The notes below the pieces were generated by a model. The model saw only the letters and a program-made list of their open reading frames with translations, searched no databases and had not been told where the DNA came from. From Tenacibaculum finnmarkense genomovar ulcerans (GTDB taxonomy: Bacteria; Bacteroidota; Bacteroidia; Flavobacteriales; Flavobacteriaceae): DNA of 64,000 bases. Made by a program: the position numbers and the translations under genes. Numbering within the stretch: the first letter of the stretch is position 1; each line of letters starts with the position of its first letter. Where the stretch lies: positions 1-64,000 of the forward strand of contig NZ_OENE01000023.1 in NCBI RefSeq assembly GCF_900239495.1. Direction: 5' to 3'. Of the stretch, positions 25,068 to 34,350 are shown in pieces.

Positions 25068-27458
25068 CTAAAATTCATAAACCACTCCTAGTTTAGCATT
25101 TATTCCTTCACCTGCGCTAGTTTGACTTCTTAATGGGGCTGCCCATTGTGCTCTTGCAGGTAAAAAGAACTCATTTAATAAGTTATTTACCGCAACCGAT
25201 AATTTTATATTATTTTTTACAGTATATGTACTTGAAAAATTAAGCATTGTGTATCCTTTTACAGGTACTTCTCTATAATTATAAGAATATATACCTTCTT
25301 TTTCCTTCGGATTAAATCGATTACGATTACCCGTATAAATTAAACGCACTGATGATGTTAAGTTTTTTATTGGTTGAATATTAATATATGCAGTCGTTTT
25401 AGGAGGAGAAACAACATCACCACCAATGTAGCTTAAGTCATTTGGATTTCCTGGAGTATGTTTTAATCCTTCAACAAAAGAATACGAACCACCAAATTGT
25501 AATTTATCATTTAAGAAAGTAAAATCAGTAGAAACTTCGGCTCCATATATTTTTTGAGGATTTTTAGATTGTTCAAACCGATTAATATCATCGTTAAAAA
25601 TAAGCCCCAACCCGAAGTTTGAAGTACTATAAAAACCTACAGCTTCGAAACGTACGTGCTTAAATTTTGATAAAAATCCAAATTCGTAATTGTTTGTTTT
25701 GATCGCGTTAATATCTAAATGATTTACATTATCAGCCATTGCAGTTCTTAATGTTCTACCTAAATCAGGTAGAGAAAACCCTTGAGAATAACTTGCATAA
25801 GGTATAAATTCATCATTTTTAATATATCTAAGCCCTAAGTTTATCGCGGTATTTTTAAAATCTAAATCACCACCAATAACATTAACAGGATCTGTAAAAT
25901 TATTATCTGACTTAGATGAGTAAGGTAATGTAGTAAAATTTTCAATTTTAAGATTCATCGCATCGTAACGTACACCTGCTTTAAAAACCCAATCTTGATT
26001 ATATTTAAATTTAGCTTGCAAATATGGTGCGTAGCTAAATAAATTTAAATTAGGAACCCATAAGCGTCCATCTAATAACCCTTGGTTTGTTTTATCTTTT
26101 AAAATATCAACACCATAAGTAAAAGACGTATTTACGGGAGAATCGATGTTTAAAACAGTATGAAAATTAGGTCTAAAACCTATTTTTTCTGAATTTACAA
26201 CAGACTGTCCACCACCAACAAACCTAGGAGAATAGAAAAATATATTTTTACTTTTTTGATAAAATACATCAGTATCTAAATTTGTTGTACCGTTAAAAAT
26301 ATCAGATAATTGATACTTTAATTGTGCATTTGTAGTGGTAACTCCTGTTTCACTACCTAGTATCGGATTTGTTGATGTTGGTAATATTCCTTTTCCTGGA
26401 GTTATTTTGTAATCTCCTTCTTTATTTAATACCGTTATTGAACCTAATGTAGCGACAAAAGGAGTGTTTTGACGAGTTTGATAATGATTCGCCATTAAAC
26501 TTAATTTTTGATTGTCATTAAGTTGATAGCCTAATTTTAATAAACCACTAAATATTTTTGTGTTATCTAAACCATAAGTAGGTAGTAATACTTCGCCATT
26601 GGCATCATATTTATTACCAGTTTGCTCGTAACTTCCAGAGGCATAATATGAAAAGTCATTCATATTTCCTGATAAAGATTGGTATGCTCCCCAACCTAAA
26701 GCATCCTTAACTCTTTTTAAGTTTGCTGTTTGCCACAAATTCGTTTTACCGCTTAATTTTTTATATTTATTTGGCTTTTTTGTAATATAGTTTATAATAC
26801 CACCATCTCCACCATTACCATAAATAGCAGTAGCTCCTTTTATAACTTCAACTCTAGCAATATCATTTGGATTTAAAGATTTTAAACCCACTTTAGCATT
26901 TCTAAGAGGTGTAGATTGCGGTATTCCATCTACCATTACTAGCAGTTGTCTACCACGAAGTGTTTGCCCCCAATTAGAATAAGTTCCTGTACTAGAAGCT
27001 AAACCAGGGACAGAAAACTCTAAAATATCATTAATATTCGTAGTCGTTGTACCTAATTTTTCCAACTCCCTTGTTCCTACAATTGTAATAGAAGCAGGTA
27101 TTTCTGAAATTTTTTCTGAAGTTCTTCCTGCAGAAACAACAATTTCATCTAATTTACTAGAATCCTCTTCTAAGGTTATGTTTAGGATTGTAGTATTTTT
27201 ATTGATAATGATATTTTTAACTTCTGTTTTGTATCCTAAAGATTGAAACGTTATTAAATACGTTGCTTTTTCTAAATTTTTAAGTTCGTATTTTCCTTCA
27301 ATATTTGCTGTTGTTCCTTTTTCTATTTTTTTTATAAAAATAGCAGCCCCTACAATTCCCTCTCCATGCGTATCAGTAATAGTTCCTGTTAGTACATTTT
27401 GTGAATACGCACTAAATACCGAGAATAATGTTATTAATAAAATTTTATATATTTTCAT
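25068..27458 (-). CDS. TonB-dependent receptor, probable siderophore uptake
   Basis: An outer-membrane receptor of about 796 residues. The ATG at 27458 gives a clean signal peptide (MKIYKILLITLFSVFSAYSQ); an in-frame TTG at 27479 falls in the -7 element. A carboxypeptidase-regulatory-like domain (about 22-105, VLTGTITDTHGEGIVGAAIF) is followed by the plug (about 110-225, EIPASITIVGTRELE, then IARVEVIKGATAIYGNGGDGGIINYITKK) and a 22-strand barrel ending in Phe. With the adjacent PepSY reductase it should import a ferric siderophore. A 17-bp inverted repeat in its promoter, shared with the second receptor gene, suggests iron control. Confidence 0.93.
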   Translation of the reverse strand: MKIYKILLITLFSVFSAYSQNVLTGTITDTHGEGIVGAAIFIKKIEKGTTANIEGKYELKNLEKATYLITFQSLGYKTEVKNIIINKNTTILNITLEEDSSKLDEIVVSAGRTSEKISEIPASITIVGTRELEKLGTTTTNINDILEFSVPGLASSTGTYSNWGQTLRGRQLLVMVDGIPQSTPLRNAKVGLKSLNPNDIARVEVIKGATAIYGNGGDGGIINYITKKPNKYKKLSGKTNLWQTANLKRVKDALGWGAYQSLSGNMNDFSYYASGSYEQTGNKYDANGEVLLPTYGLDNTKIFSGLLKLGYQLNDNQKLSLMANHYQTRQNTPFVATLGSITVLNKEGDYKITPGKGILPTSTNPILGSETGVTTTNAQLKYQLSDIFNGTTNLDTDVFYQKSKNIFFYSPRFVGGGQSVVNSEKIGFRPNFHTVLNIDSPVNTSFTYGVDILKDKTNQGLLDGRLWVPNLNLFSYAPYLQAKFKYNQDWVFKAGVRYDAMNLKIENFTTLPYSSKSDNNFTDPVNVIGGDLDFKNTAINLGLRYIKNDEFIPYASYSQGFSLPDLGRTLRTAMADNVNHLDINAIKTNNYEFGFLSKFKHVRFEAVGFYSTSNFGLGLIFNDDINRFEQSKNPQKIYGAEVSTDFTFLNDKLQFGGSYSFVEGLKHTPGNPNDLSYIGGDVVSPPKTTAYINIQPIKNLTSSVRLIYTGNRNRFNPKEKEGIYSYNYREVPVKGYTMLNFSSTYTVKNNIKLSVAVNNLLNEFFLPARAQWAAPLRSQTSAGEGINAKLGVVYEF

Positions 27459-27475
27459 TTTAGTTATTTTTGGAT

Positions 27476-27484
27476 GCAAAAATA
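27476..27484 (-). promoter_or_regulatory. -7 element of first TonB receptor gene
   Basis: Reading leftward, TATTTTTGC, an exact TAnnTTTGC match, 17 bp before the chosen ATG. Confidence 0.65.
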
Positions 27485-27494
27485 CAACTTATTC

Positions 27495-27511
27495 TTATTT
27501 AGAGTAAATAA
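27495..27511. promoter_or_regulatory. Putative iron-regulator operator 1
   Basis: TTATTTAGAGTAAATAA is a perfect inverted repeat: two 7-bp arms with a 3-bp centre. It starts 10 bp upstream of the -7 element, covering the -33 region, so a bound repressor would block polymerase. The second TonB receptor gene has nearly the same site at the same place. A Fur-type regulator is the obvious candidate, by inference. Confidence 0.65.
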
Positions 27512-27540
27512 ATATAAATGTATTTTAAACCCCAAAAAAA

Positions 27541-28629
27541 CTACCCCTTTACATCCAAAGCATCACGAAGTGTATTTCCTATTAGCATAAAAGCCATTAC
27601 CAAACTCATAATTGCCAACCCTGGGATTAAGGCTAAAAAAGGCTTTCCTAAAATGATGTAATTATAATGATTTTTAATCATCGCGCCCCACGATGGTGTT
27701 GGAGGTTGCGCACCGATTCCTAAAAAACTCAAGCCACTTTCAATTAAAATAGCTGCGGCAAAATTAGCAGCTGATATCACAATAATCGGCGCTAAAATAT
27801 TGGGTAAAATGTGTTTGAAAATAATTCTAAAATCAGAAAAACCTAAAGCTTTTGCCGCCACCACATACTGTTGCTGTTTGGTGGTAATTACCTGCCCACG
27901 TACTACACGAGCAACTTCTACCCACATGGTTAAGCCTACGGCGATAAACACCTGCCAAAAACCTTTTCCTAAAGCTAAAGTAATAGCGATTACCAATAAT
28001 AATGTAGGAATAGACCAAGTAATATTAATAATCCACATAATAAAAGCATCTGTTTTCCCACCAAAATAACCTGCAATTGCTCCAACAGGAATACCGATTA
28101 AAAGCGATATAAAAACAGCTATAAATCCGATGAAAAATGAAATTCGTGCTCCAATTAACAGCCTACTTAATAAATCGCGCCCATATTTATCTGTTCCAAA
28201 CCAAAATGTTTTTTGTTGAATATATTTTTCAGGTTCATTTTTAAATAAAGACAGTGGATATGCTTTTGATAAACCATCCGAATATTTTACAATTTCTAAT
28301 TGATGCCCTTTTATTACATACGATTTTATAGGAATTTCCGTAGCAACATTTTTTTTTCCATCGATAAAAACCGAAAACCACGATTGTTTTTCTTTTGATT
28401 TTGATGGAATACTAAGCATTTGTACTGAAAAACCTGGTGATTTTGAATGAATTTCTAAGTGCATCTGATTTGCAGAATTGCTATTATCAGGCGCAATTAG
28501 ATAACAGAAAACAGCCATACATCCGCAGAAAACGATAAATAAGAAACTAAAAACCCCTGTTTTACTTTCGAGGAATTTTCGGGTAGCTAACTGCCATAAA
28601 GAACCGTTTTTTTTAAAATTTAGCATCAA
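27541..28629 (-). CDS. ABC transporter permease, OppC/DppC-like
   Basis: A 362-residue inner-membrane permease of the peptide/nickel ABC importer class. After an N-terminal helix and a periplasmic insert (about 60-135) come five membrane helices with the EAA loop VAAKALGFSDFRIIFKHILPN, which contacts the ATPase. The phrase KYGRDLLSRLLIGARISF is typical of OppC. No OppA, OppB or ATPase gene is adjacent, so its partners are encoded elsewhere. It follows the mscS-like gene by 9 bp and is likely in that transcript. The ligand is unknown. Confidence 0.88.
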   Translation of the reverse strand: MMLNFKKNGSLWQLATRKFLESKTGVFSFLFIVFCGCMAVFCYLIAPDNSNSANQMHLEIHSKSPGFSVQMLSIPSKSKEKQSWFSVFIDGKKNVATEIPIKSYVIKGHQLEIVKYSDGLSKAYPLSLFKNEPEKYIQQKTFWFGTDKYGRDLLSRLLIGARISFFIGFIAVFISLLIGIPVGAIAGYFGGKTDAFIMWIINITWSIPTLLLVIAITLALGKGFWQVFIAVGLTMWVEVARVVRGQVITTKQQQYVVAAKALGFSDFRIIFKHILPNILAPIIVISAANFAAAILIESGLSFLGIGAQPPTPSWGAMIKNHYNYIILGKPFLALIPGLAIMSLVMAFMLIGNTLRDALDVKG

Positions 28630-28638
28630 AATAAATGA

Positions 28639-29889
28639 TTATTGTTTAAGAGTTGAAATATCCGTTCCTGTAGGGCTTTCAAAAACTTCTAAATTAAAAT
28701 ACGATACACTTGCCAAAATATGGTCAAAAATATCTGCCATATCTCGTTCATAAGCAACCCACGATTTATTTTTACAAAACGCATATATTTCTAACGGAAT
28801 ACCATTTTGGGTAGGCTGTAATTGACGAGACATAAACAATAATTCTTGATTTATCTTCGGATGTTGTTTTAAATATTCGTCTAAATATTTACGAAACATC
28901 CCAAAATTAGTTAAGTTTCTACCGTTAATTAAAATCGATTTATCAATATTATTTGTAGTATTATAAGCTTGCACATCGCTATAAGCTTCGCTTACATAAT
29001 CAGAAATTAGCGCTATTTTTTTATAATGAGCAACATCGGCATCTGTTAAAAATTCAATGCTATTTATTTTAATTAATACCGAGCGTTTTATTCTACGTCC
29101 GCCAGAATTATCCATGGCACGCCAGTTTTTAAACGATTCAGAAATCAACGAATACGTAGGAATACTCGTTACGGTATTGTCAAAATTTTGCACAATTACC
29201 GAGGCTAAATTAATTGCTGTTACATTTCCATCGGCATTGTATTTATCAATGGTAATCCAATCATTTAAACGCACCGTATCGTTTACCGTTATTTGAATAC
29301 TTGCTACAAAACCTAAAATTGTATCCTTAAAAATAAGTAATAAAACAGCCGAAAAAGCTCCTAAAGCCGTTAAAAAACGAATCAATGGTTTTCCTGTTAT
29401 TATCGAAAACGAAATAACAAAACCGATAATCCATAAAACAATCATAAAAATTTGAACATAACTCTCTAAAGGCTTGTCTTTAAAGGCGGTTAAAGTTCTT
29501 AAAAAATCTTTAATTGTTAATAAAATACTTCGAACAAACCAGATGATTGAAAGTAAAATAGCTAAATTAATAAAACGTTGTCCATAGTTTAAAACATTAG
29601 GAAAATCAATTAAAAGAGGAGCTAGTAAAGAATATAAGAATAAAAAAACTACAATTCGAGAAGCATTTAAAAACACCCGATTATTCAATAAAAAATCATC
29701 AAAATTAGTGCTTGTTTTTGATACTAGTTTTTTTACAAATCGCGTTCCATAATGACGGAATAATTTAAAAAAAATATAGCCTAAAATTCCAATAACAAGT
29801 AAGTTTGCTATCAAATTTAAGTTAATTGCTAATGCTTCTGAGGTTGAAAAATAATTTTTAATTAACCGATAAAAAGATTTACTTATCAT
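28639..29889 (-). CDS. MscS-family mechanosensitive channel
   Basis: A 416-residue channel of the YbdG-like subgroup. Five membrane helices fill the first ~185 residues; the pore helix with the MscS signature is around LTALGAFSAVLLLIFKDTILGFVASIQI. The MscS beta domain follows (VNDTVRLNDWITIDKYNADGNVTAINLASVIVQNFDNTVTSIPTY in part), then a cytoplasmic domain with RRIKRSVLIKI. It should open on membrane tension to release solutes. It is first in a pair with the ABC permease gene. Family assignment is firm; gating strength cannot be judged. Confidence 0.9.
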   Translation of the reverse strand: MISKSFYRLIKNYFSTSEALAINLNLIANLLVIGILGYIFFKLFRHYGTRFVKKLVSKTSTNFDDFLLNNRVFLNASRIVVFLFLYSLLAPLLIDFPNVLNYGQRFINLAILLSIIWFVRSILLTIKDFLRTLTAFKDKPLESYVQIFMIVLWIIGFVISFSIITGKPLIRFLTALGAFSAVLLLIFKDTILGFVASIQITVNDTVRLNDWITIDKYNADGNVTAINLASVIVQNFDNTVTSIPTYSLISESFKNWRAMDNSGGRRIKRSVLIKINSIEFLTDADVAHYKKIALISDYVSEAYSDVQAYNTTNNIDKSILINGRNLTNFGMFRKYLDEYLKQHPKINQELLFMSRQLQPTQNGIPLEIYAFCKNKSWVAYERDMADIFDHILASVSYFNLEVFESPTGTDISTLKQ

Positions 29890-29970
29890 AATTTTATTTG
29901 AGTATCAAAAGTAGGAATTTCTAGGGCAATTGTTACTTATTTTTTTCAAAACACTATAACTATTTATTTG

Positions 29971-30061
29971 GAGCTATTTCCCGCTTTTCGCACTCGCTCT
30001 TTTTTTAAAAGAAAAAAAAGGAGCTCAAACAATTGCTACAATCGGGGCTAGGTATTTGTGC
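29971..30061 (-). repeat. Structured intergenic repeat, copy 3
   Basis: Minus-strand copy of the ~95-bp element, lying in the divergent gap between mscS and fabD. On its own strand it starts GCACAAATACCTAGCCCCG and ends AGCGGGAAATAGCTC. Here the terminal pair is AGC/GCT as in the others, with the 3' bulge changed to AAATA. Confidence 0.9.
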
Positions 30062-30121
30062 ATCATTTTATAAAACCGAACTTAATACATTAACTCATTA
30101 ACGATAAATTTTTAAAATGTG

Positions 30122-30130
30122 TATGTTTGC
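30122..30130 (+). promoter_or_regulatory. -7 element of fabD
   Basis: TATGTTTGC matches TAnnTTTGC and lies 27 bp before the fabD ATG. Confidence 0.6.
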
Positions 30131-30157
30131 ATAGCATAACAAACAACAAATAAACAG

Positions 30158-31060
30158 ATGAAAGCATATATTTTTCCAGGTCAAGGAGCACAATTTACAG
30201 GAATGGGATTAGATTTATATGAAAAATATCCTTTAGCCCAAGAGCTATTTGAAAGCGCAAACGATATATTAGGTTTTAGTATTACAGACGTAATGTTTGA
30301 AGGTACAGCCGAACAATTAAAACAAACAAAGGTAACTCAGCCAGCTATTTTTTTACATTCGGTAATTTTAGCAAAGGTTTTAGGCGATAATTTTAAACCA
30401 GAAATGGTTGCAGGACACTCCTTAGGAGAATTATCAGCATTGGTAGCAAACGGTGTTTTATCGTTTAAAGATGGCTTAACCTTAGTTTCAAAAAGAGCTT
30501 TGGCAATGCAAAAAGCCTGTGAAATAAAGCCATCAACCATGGCAGCTGTTTTAGGTTTAGAAGATAAAATTGTTGAAGATACTTGTGCCGAAATTGATGG
30601 AATTGTAGTGGCGGCAAATTATAACTGCCCTGGACAATTAGTAATTTCAGGAGAAGTAACAGCTATTGAAAAAGCCTGTGAAATATTAACAGAAAAAGGC
30701 GCACGTAGAGCTTTAGTTTTACCTGTTGGAGGTGCATTTCATTCTCCAATGATGGAACCTGCTCGTGAGGAATTAGCAAAAGCAATTCAAGAAACTACTT
30801 TTAGTGAGCCAACTTGCCCTGTATATCAGAATGTAGTGGCAAAAGCAGTAACTAGTCCTGAGGAAATTAAAGAAAATTTAATAGCCCAATTAACTGCTCC
30901 TGTAAAATGGACGCAGTGTATTCAGGCAATGGTTGCCGATGGAGGAACTGAGTTTATTGAAGTTGGTCCTGGTAAAGTGTTACAAGGATTAATGCGTAAA
31001 ATAGATAAAAGCGTTGCCGCAAGCGCAGCTGTTTTACCTGTAGAGTCAACTGAAATTTAA
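30158..31060 (+). CDS. fabD: Malonyl-CoA:ACP transacylase
   Basis: A 300-residue enzyme moving malonyl groups from CoA to acyl carrier protein for fatty-acid synthesis. The nucleophile Ser88 is in GHSLGE, the catalytic His in GGAFHSPMM, and the oxyanion motif GQGAQ is at residues 8-12. The C-terminal VGPGKVLQGLMRKI is standard. It is monocistronic here, with its own promoter and terminator, away from other fab genes. Confidence 0.96.
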   Translation: MKAYIFPGQGAQFTGMGLDLYEKYPLAQELFESANDILGFSITDVMFEGTAEQLKQTKVTQPAIFLHSVILAKVLGDNFKPEMVAGHSLGELSALVANGVLSFKDGLTLVSKRALAMQKACEIKPSTMAAVLGLEDKIVEDTCAEIDGIVVAANYNCPGQLVISGEVTAIEKACEILTEKGARRALVLPVGGAFHSPMMEPAREELAKAIQETTFSEPTCPVYQNVVAKAVTSPEEIKENLIAQLTAPVKWTQCIQAMVADGGTEFIEVGPGKVLQGLMRKIDKSVAASAAVLPVESTEI

Positions 31061-31086
31061 GATTATTTTACACCTAATTATTCAAT

Positions 31087-31122
31087 AAAAAACCTCCAAC
31101 TATTTACTTAGCTGGAGGTTTT
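31087..31122 (+). terminator. Bidirectional terminator of fabD and choice-of-anchor gene
   Basis: AAAACCTCCA and TGGAGGTTTT pair around a 14-bp loop, T-rich on both strands, between two converging genes. Confidence 0.88.
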
Positions 31123-31169
31123 GTTTTGTGTTTAATACTATGTTTATTACTATTTAAAGAAAATAAATA

Positions 31170-32681
31170 TTAGTTGTTTTCGTAAAAAGTAACCGTTCCG
31201 CTGTCTTCATTAGAAACCACTAATAAGGCTTTTCCTGTTGGGCTATCTGCTGCTGATATTGCCAATAAACCTTCAGGACCTTCATCGCCAGTATGAGATA
31301 AAATATCTAAAAATACAGGAGCCGTTGGGTTGGTTATATCATAGACCATAACTTGATCGTTTCTTTCTAAACCAACAAATAAAATATAACGCTCATTACC
31401 GATATTTAAAATTTCAACACTTTCAGGCTCTGCTCCTTTGTCATCGCTTCTTTTGTCATCGTCATTAAAACGGCTTTGTGTAGCTTTTAAAGTTTGGGTA
31501 GCAATACTGTTTGCGCTGTCGTATAAAAGCGAGCCATTATCGCCCGACCATACACTAAATGAACGAGCTCCGTAACTGTAAAGTGTTTCTACTTTTCCAT
31601 CATTATTGACATCACCTAAAGTGGTAGTGGTTTTTAATCTTCCTAAATTTGCTTTGTCTAAATAATTTAATGAAGCATCGAAAACAGTTTCATCTAAGGT
31701 TAATTCATCCATTCTAACTTCTTCGCTAAAACCTTTATAATCTCTAGAATCTCCTTCGTTTGCAGAAAAAATATAATCAACGCCGCCAATATTTGCATAT
31801 TTAATAGCATCTGGCTGATACATTCCTTTTACTGGCCAATTTTTTAATTCTTTTTTATCGTCTTTATCACTAGCATCAATGCTGTTTTTAGCAAGGTTGT
31901 AGTCTTTAAAACCTAAAGGATAAATTGCTTCAATTGTTTTGGTAGCTAAGTTTACTTTTGCGATTCCATTGTTTTCTTGTAAAGAAATCCAAGCAGTTTT
32001 AGAATCATCAGAAATAGCAACATATTCAGGTTCTACATCTTGCGATAAAGAAGCATTTGGTCCAAAAACTCGAAATCCATTTTTTTCTAACGCACTTTCA
32101 TCTGAATTAAAAGCATCAAAATTTAAAGTAGTAACCTCTTTATTTTCGATATTAATAATACTTATAGTTCCTTTTGGGTCGTTTGTATAATCATCGTTTG
32201 GCTCGCCTTCGTTAGCAGAAACAATTGTTTTTCCATCGGGTGAAAATGCCAGCATATCGGGCAATGCGCCTACAGTAAATTGACTTATTAGTTTATTATC
32301 GGCAGTATTGTATAGTAAAATTTTCCCTGCATTTTGTTTGATTGTTGCTTCTACGGCAACGGCTAATTTTCCATCAAGAACGGCAACACTGTTTGGCGAA
32401 CCGTAAGCAGTTAAATTTATTTTTTCTTTTTTAGGATTATTTAAATCAGAAATATCATTTATAGAAATTTCTTGAGATTCCACATTAACCGTAAATAATT
32501 TTTTCGATATCTTATCGAATGCCGAAATTTCTGAAGCGCCTTCACCACCAATTTTGATACTTGTTTTATAACTAAAATTTACGTTTGTATTTATTATTTT
32601 TTTTACAGGTTCATCTTCATTTTGACAACCGATTGCTAAAACACTTAAAGTGCTTAAAATAATTTTTTGAAATGTTTTCAT
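31170..32681 (-). CDS. Choice-of-anchor I family lipoprotein
   Basis: A 503-residue secreted protein. The lipobox is LAIGC (Cys19), so it is anchored as a lipoprotein rather than through a sorting tail. The body is a beta-propeller-like repeat with blocks such as GGEGASEISAFD, DMLAFSPDGKTIVSANEGEPNDDYT, VEPEYVAISDDSKTAWISLQENN and YIFSANEGDSRDY, ending with DEGPEGLLAISAADSPTG. These match the choice-of-anchor I family, related to alkaline-phosphatase-associated and surface proteins; no enzyme activity is proven. The many Asp/Asn-rich turns suggest calcium binding. Upstream is a 630-bp gap with two repeat types. Confidence 0.88.
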   Translation of the reverse strand: MKTFQKIILSTLSVLAIGCQNEDEPVKKIINTNVNFSYKTSIKIGGEGASEISAFDKISKKLFTVNVESQEISINDISDLNNPKKEKINLTAYGSPNSVAVLDGKLAVAVEATIKQNAGKILLYNTADNKLISQFTVGALPDMLAFSPDGKTIVSANEGEPNDDYTNDPKGTISIINIENKEVTTLNFDAFNSDESALEKNGFRVFGPNASLSQDVEPEYVAISDDSKTAWISLQENNGIAKVNLATKTIEAIYPLGFKDYNLAKNSIDASDKDDKKELKNWPVKGMYQPDAIKYANIGGVDYIFSANEGDSRDYKGFSEEVRMDELTLDETVFDASLNYLDKANLGRLKTTTTLGDVNNDGKVETLYSYGARSFSVWSGDNGSLLYDSANSIATQTLKATQSRFNDDDKRSDDKGAEPESVEILNIGNERYILFVGLERNDQVMVYDITNPTAPVFLDILSHTGDEGPEGLLAISAADSPTGKALLVVSNEDSGTVTFYENN

Positions 32682-32914
32682 TAGATGTTTTTGTTAATTT
32701 TTGTTGCTACAAAACTGAGCTATTTCTTTGATGTTAATGTTAGTAAAAAGATAAGGAATAATTAAAACACTGCCTTATTTCGGCTTAAATATGTTTAAAA
32801 TGAATGATTTATGTTAGCAGTAGTTTGTTTTTAGTCTGTTAACCTAAAAGCTGCTTTAAATTTTATTTTTTAAAAAAATATGACAGAAAAATAAGGAATA
32901 GCATCTGTCAACCT

Positions 32915-33122
32915 GAATTTATTTCAGGTTCGCATCCTGATTTTCCGTCGTTATTCTCTTTTTTTTGATGATTCTTGTCAATTCTTGTCAATTCGAGTGA
33001 TTTTAATGACTAAAAGGAATTAAAATTGTATCGAGAATTTGAATTCTTTTATCTTCATTTATTTTGATGATAAAAAAGTTCTCAATAGCATTTTTTTGAA
33101 GGAAAAAATCACTCGAACTGAC
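32915..33122. repeat. Dispersed repeat family B, copy 1
   Basis: A ~205-bp stretch that matches, with many substitutions and small indels, a second copy at 56902-57101. Shared landmarks in order are TTCAGGTTCGCATCC, GACTAAAAG, AATTTGAATTCTTTTA and AAAATCACTCGAAC. The left end holds a perfect 8-bp inverted repeat AACCTGAA/TTCAGGTT (32910-32930), and TCTTGTCAAT is repeated in tandem inside. No protein is encoded. The 630-bp gap also holds the choice-of-anchor promoter region (32682-32900) and repeat copy 4. Confidence 0.75.
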
Positions 33123-33141
33123 TCTAAAAATTTAAAACAGT

Positions 33142-33240
33142 GTACAAATGCCTAGCCCCGATTGAAGCTTTGTTTGAGCTCTTTTTTGTTTTTCTTTTAA
33201 AAAACAAAAAAAGCGAGTGCGGAAAGCGGGAAATTGCTTC
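33142..33240 (+). repeat. Structured intergenic repeat, copy 4
   Basis: Plus-strand copy of the ~95-bp element with TACAAATGCCTAGCCCCG at the start and GCGGGAAATTGCTTC at the end; the central stem is TTTTTTGTTTTT facing AAAAACAAAAAA. It lies 20 bp after repeat family B copy 1 and just before the galE terminator. Confidence 0.9.
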
Positions 33241-33245
33241 TAATA

Positions 33246-33286
33246 AAAAAAACAGAACTCAATAAAAAATATTGAATCCTGTTTTT
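33246..33286 (-). terminator. Terminator of galE
   Basis: AAAAACAG and CTGTTTTT, with inner pairs TCAATA/TATTGA, form a long hairpin followed by a T-run on the minus strand, 26 bp past the galE stop. Confidence 0.8.
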
Positions 33287-33311
33287 AATTGTTATAAAAA
33301 AATAAATTATA

Positions 33312-34319
33312 TTACTGTTTTTTTTGCCATTTCCAAGAAGATAATAACGCATCTTCTAAGGTTTTTTCAGTTTTCCAATTCAACTCTTTATTGGCAATTG
33401 TAGTGTCGGCATATGCGGCGGTAATATCACCTGCTCGTTTCGCCACAATTTTATAATTTAGTTTTTTATGAGTAACTTTTTCAAAAGTATTAATCACTTC
33501 TAAAACAGAACTTCCTGTTCCTGTACCTACATTGAAAAATTCAAAATTAGTTTTATTTTTCTTTTCTAATAAACGATTTAACGCCGCAATATGTGCTTTT
33601 GCTAAATCGACTACGTGAATATAATCACGAATTGCTGTTCCGTCAGGTGTATTGTAATCATCACCAAAAACAGCTAATTCTTTTCTAATCCCTGCGGCTG
33701 TTTGTGTTACATACGGAATTAAATTTTGAGGAACACCTAAAGGTAATTCACCAATTTTAAGACTGTCGTGCGCGCCTGTCGGATTAAAATAACGCAGTGC
33801 AATGGCATTTATATTATAAGCCTTACAGCTATCCTTTATAATTTCTTCACCAATTTGCTTGGTGTTTCCATAAGGAGATTCAGCAGGTTTTGTAGGCGCA
33901 TTTTCGGTAATTGGCAATTCATCGGCTTGCCCGTAAACGGTACAAGATGAACTGAAAATAAAATTATCTAGTTTTCTGTTTCTAATTTCTTGCAATAAAT
34001 ACACTAAACTCCCGATATTATTTTCGTAATAATCTAACGGATTTTCAACGCTTTCACCAACAGCTTTAAAGGCTGCAAAATGAATAATTCCATCAACAGT
34101 ATTATTGTTGAAAAAATTAGTAACGTTTTGTTTAATACGCAAATCTAATTGATGAAAATCGGGTTTTACGCCTGTTATTTCGGTAATTTTATCTAGAACA
34201 GTTATTTTAGAGTTTGATAAATCATCAATAATAACTACTTCAAAACCTTTGTTTTGTAATTCTACAACGGTGTGTGATCCTATAAAACCTAATCCGCCAG
34301 TTACTAATATCTTTTTCAT
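33312..34319 (-). CDS. galE: UDP-glucose 4-epimerase
   Basis: A 335-residue short-chain dehydrogenase-type epimerase interconverting UDP-glucose and UDP-galactose. The NAD-binding motif is GGLGFIGSH (residues 8-16), the catalytic Ser is in FSSSCTVYG and the Tyr-Lys pair in YGNTK. The C-terminal ALRYFNPTGAHDSLKIGE block is typical of GalE. It follows a DegT aminotransferase gene by about 31 bp, so both may feed surface sugar synthesis. No glycosyltransferase cluster is adjacent. Confidence 0.95.
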   Translation of the reverse strand: MKKILVTGGLGFIGSHTVVELQNKGFEVVIIDDLSNSKITVLDKITEITGVKPDFHQLDLRIKQNVTNFFNNNTVDGIIHFAAFKAVGESVENPLDYYENNIGSLVYLLQEIRNRKLDNFIFSSSCTVYGQADELPITENAPTKPAESPYGNTKQIGEEIIKDSCKAYNINAIALRYFNPTGAHDSLKIGELPLGVPQNLIPYVTQTAAGIRKELAVFGDDYNTPDGTAIRDYIHVVDLAKAHIAALNRLLEKKNKTNFEFFNVGTGTGSSVLEVINTFEKVTHKKLNYKIVAKRAGDITAAYADTTIANKELNWKTEKTLEDALLSSWKWQKKQ

Positions 34320-34350
34320 GATTTTTTTATTGATAATTTAATTTACAGCT

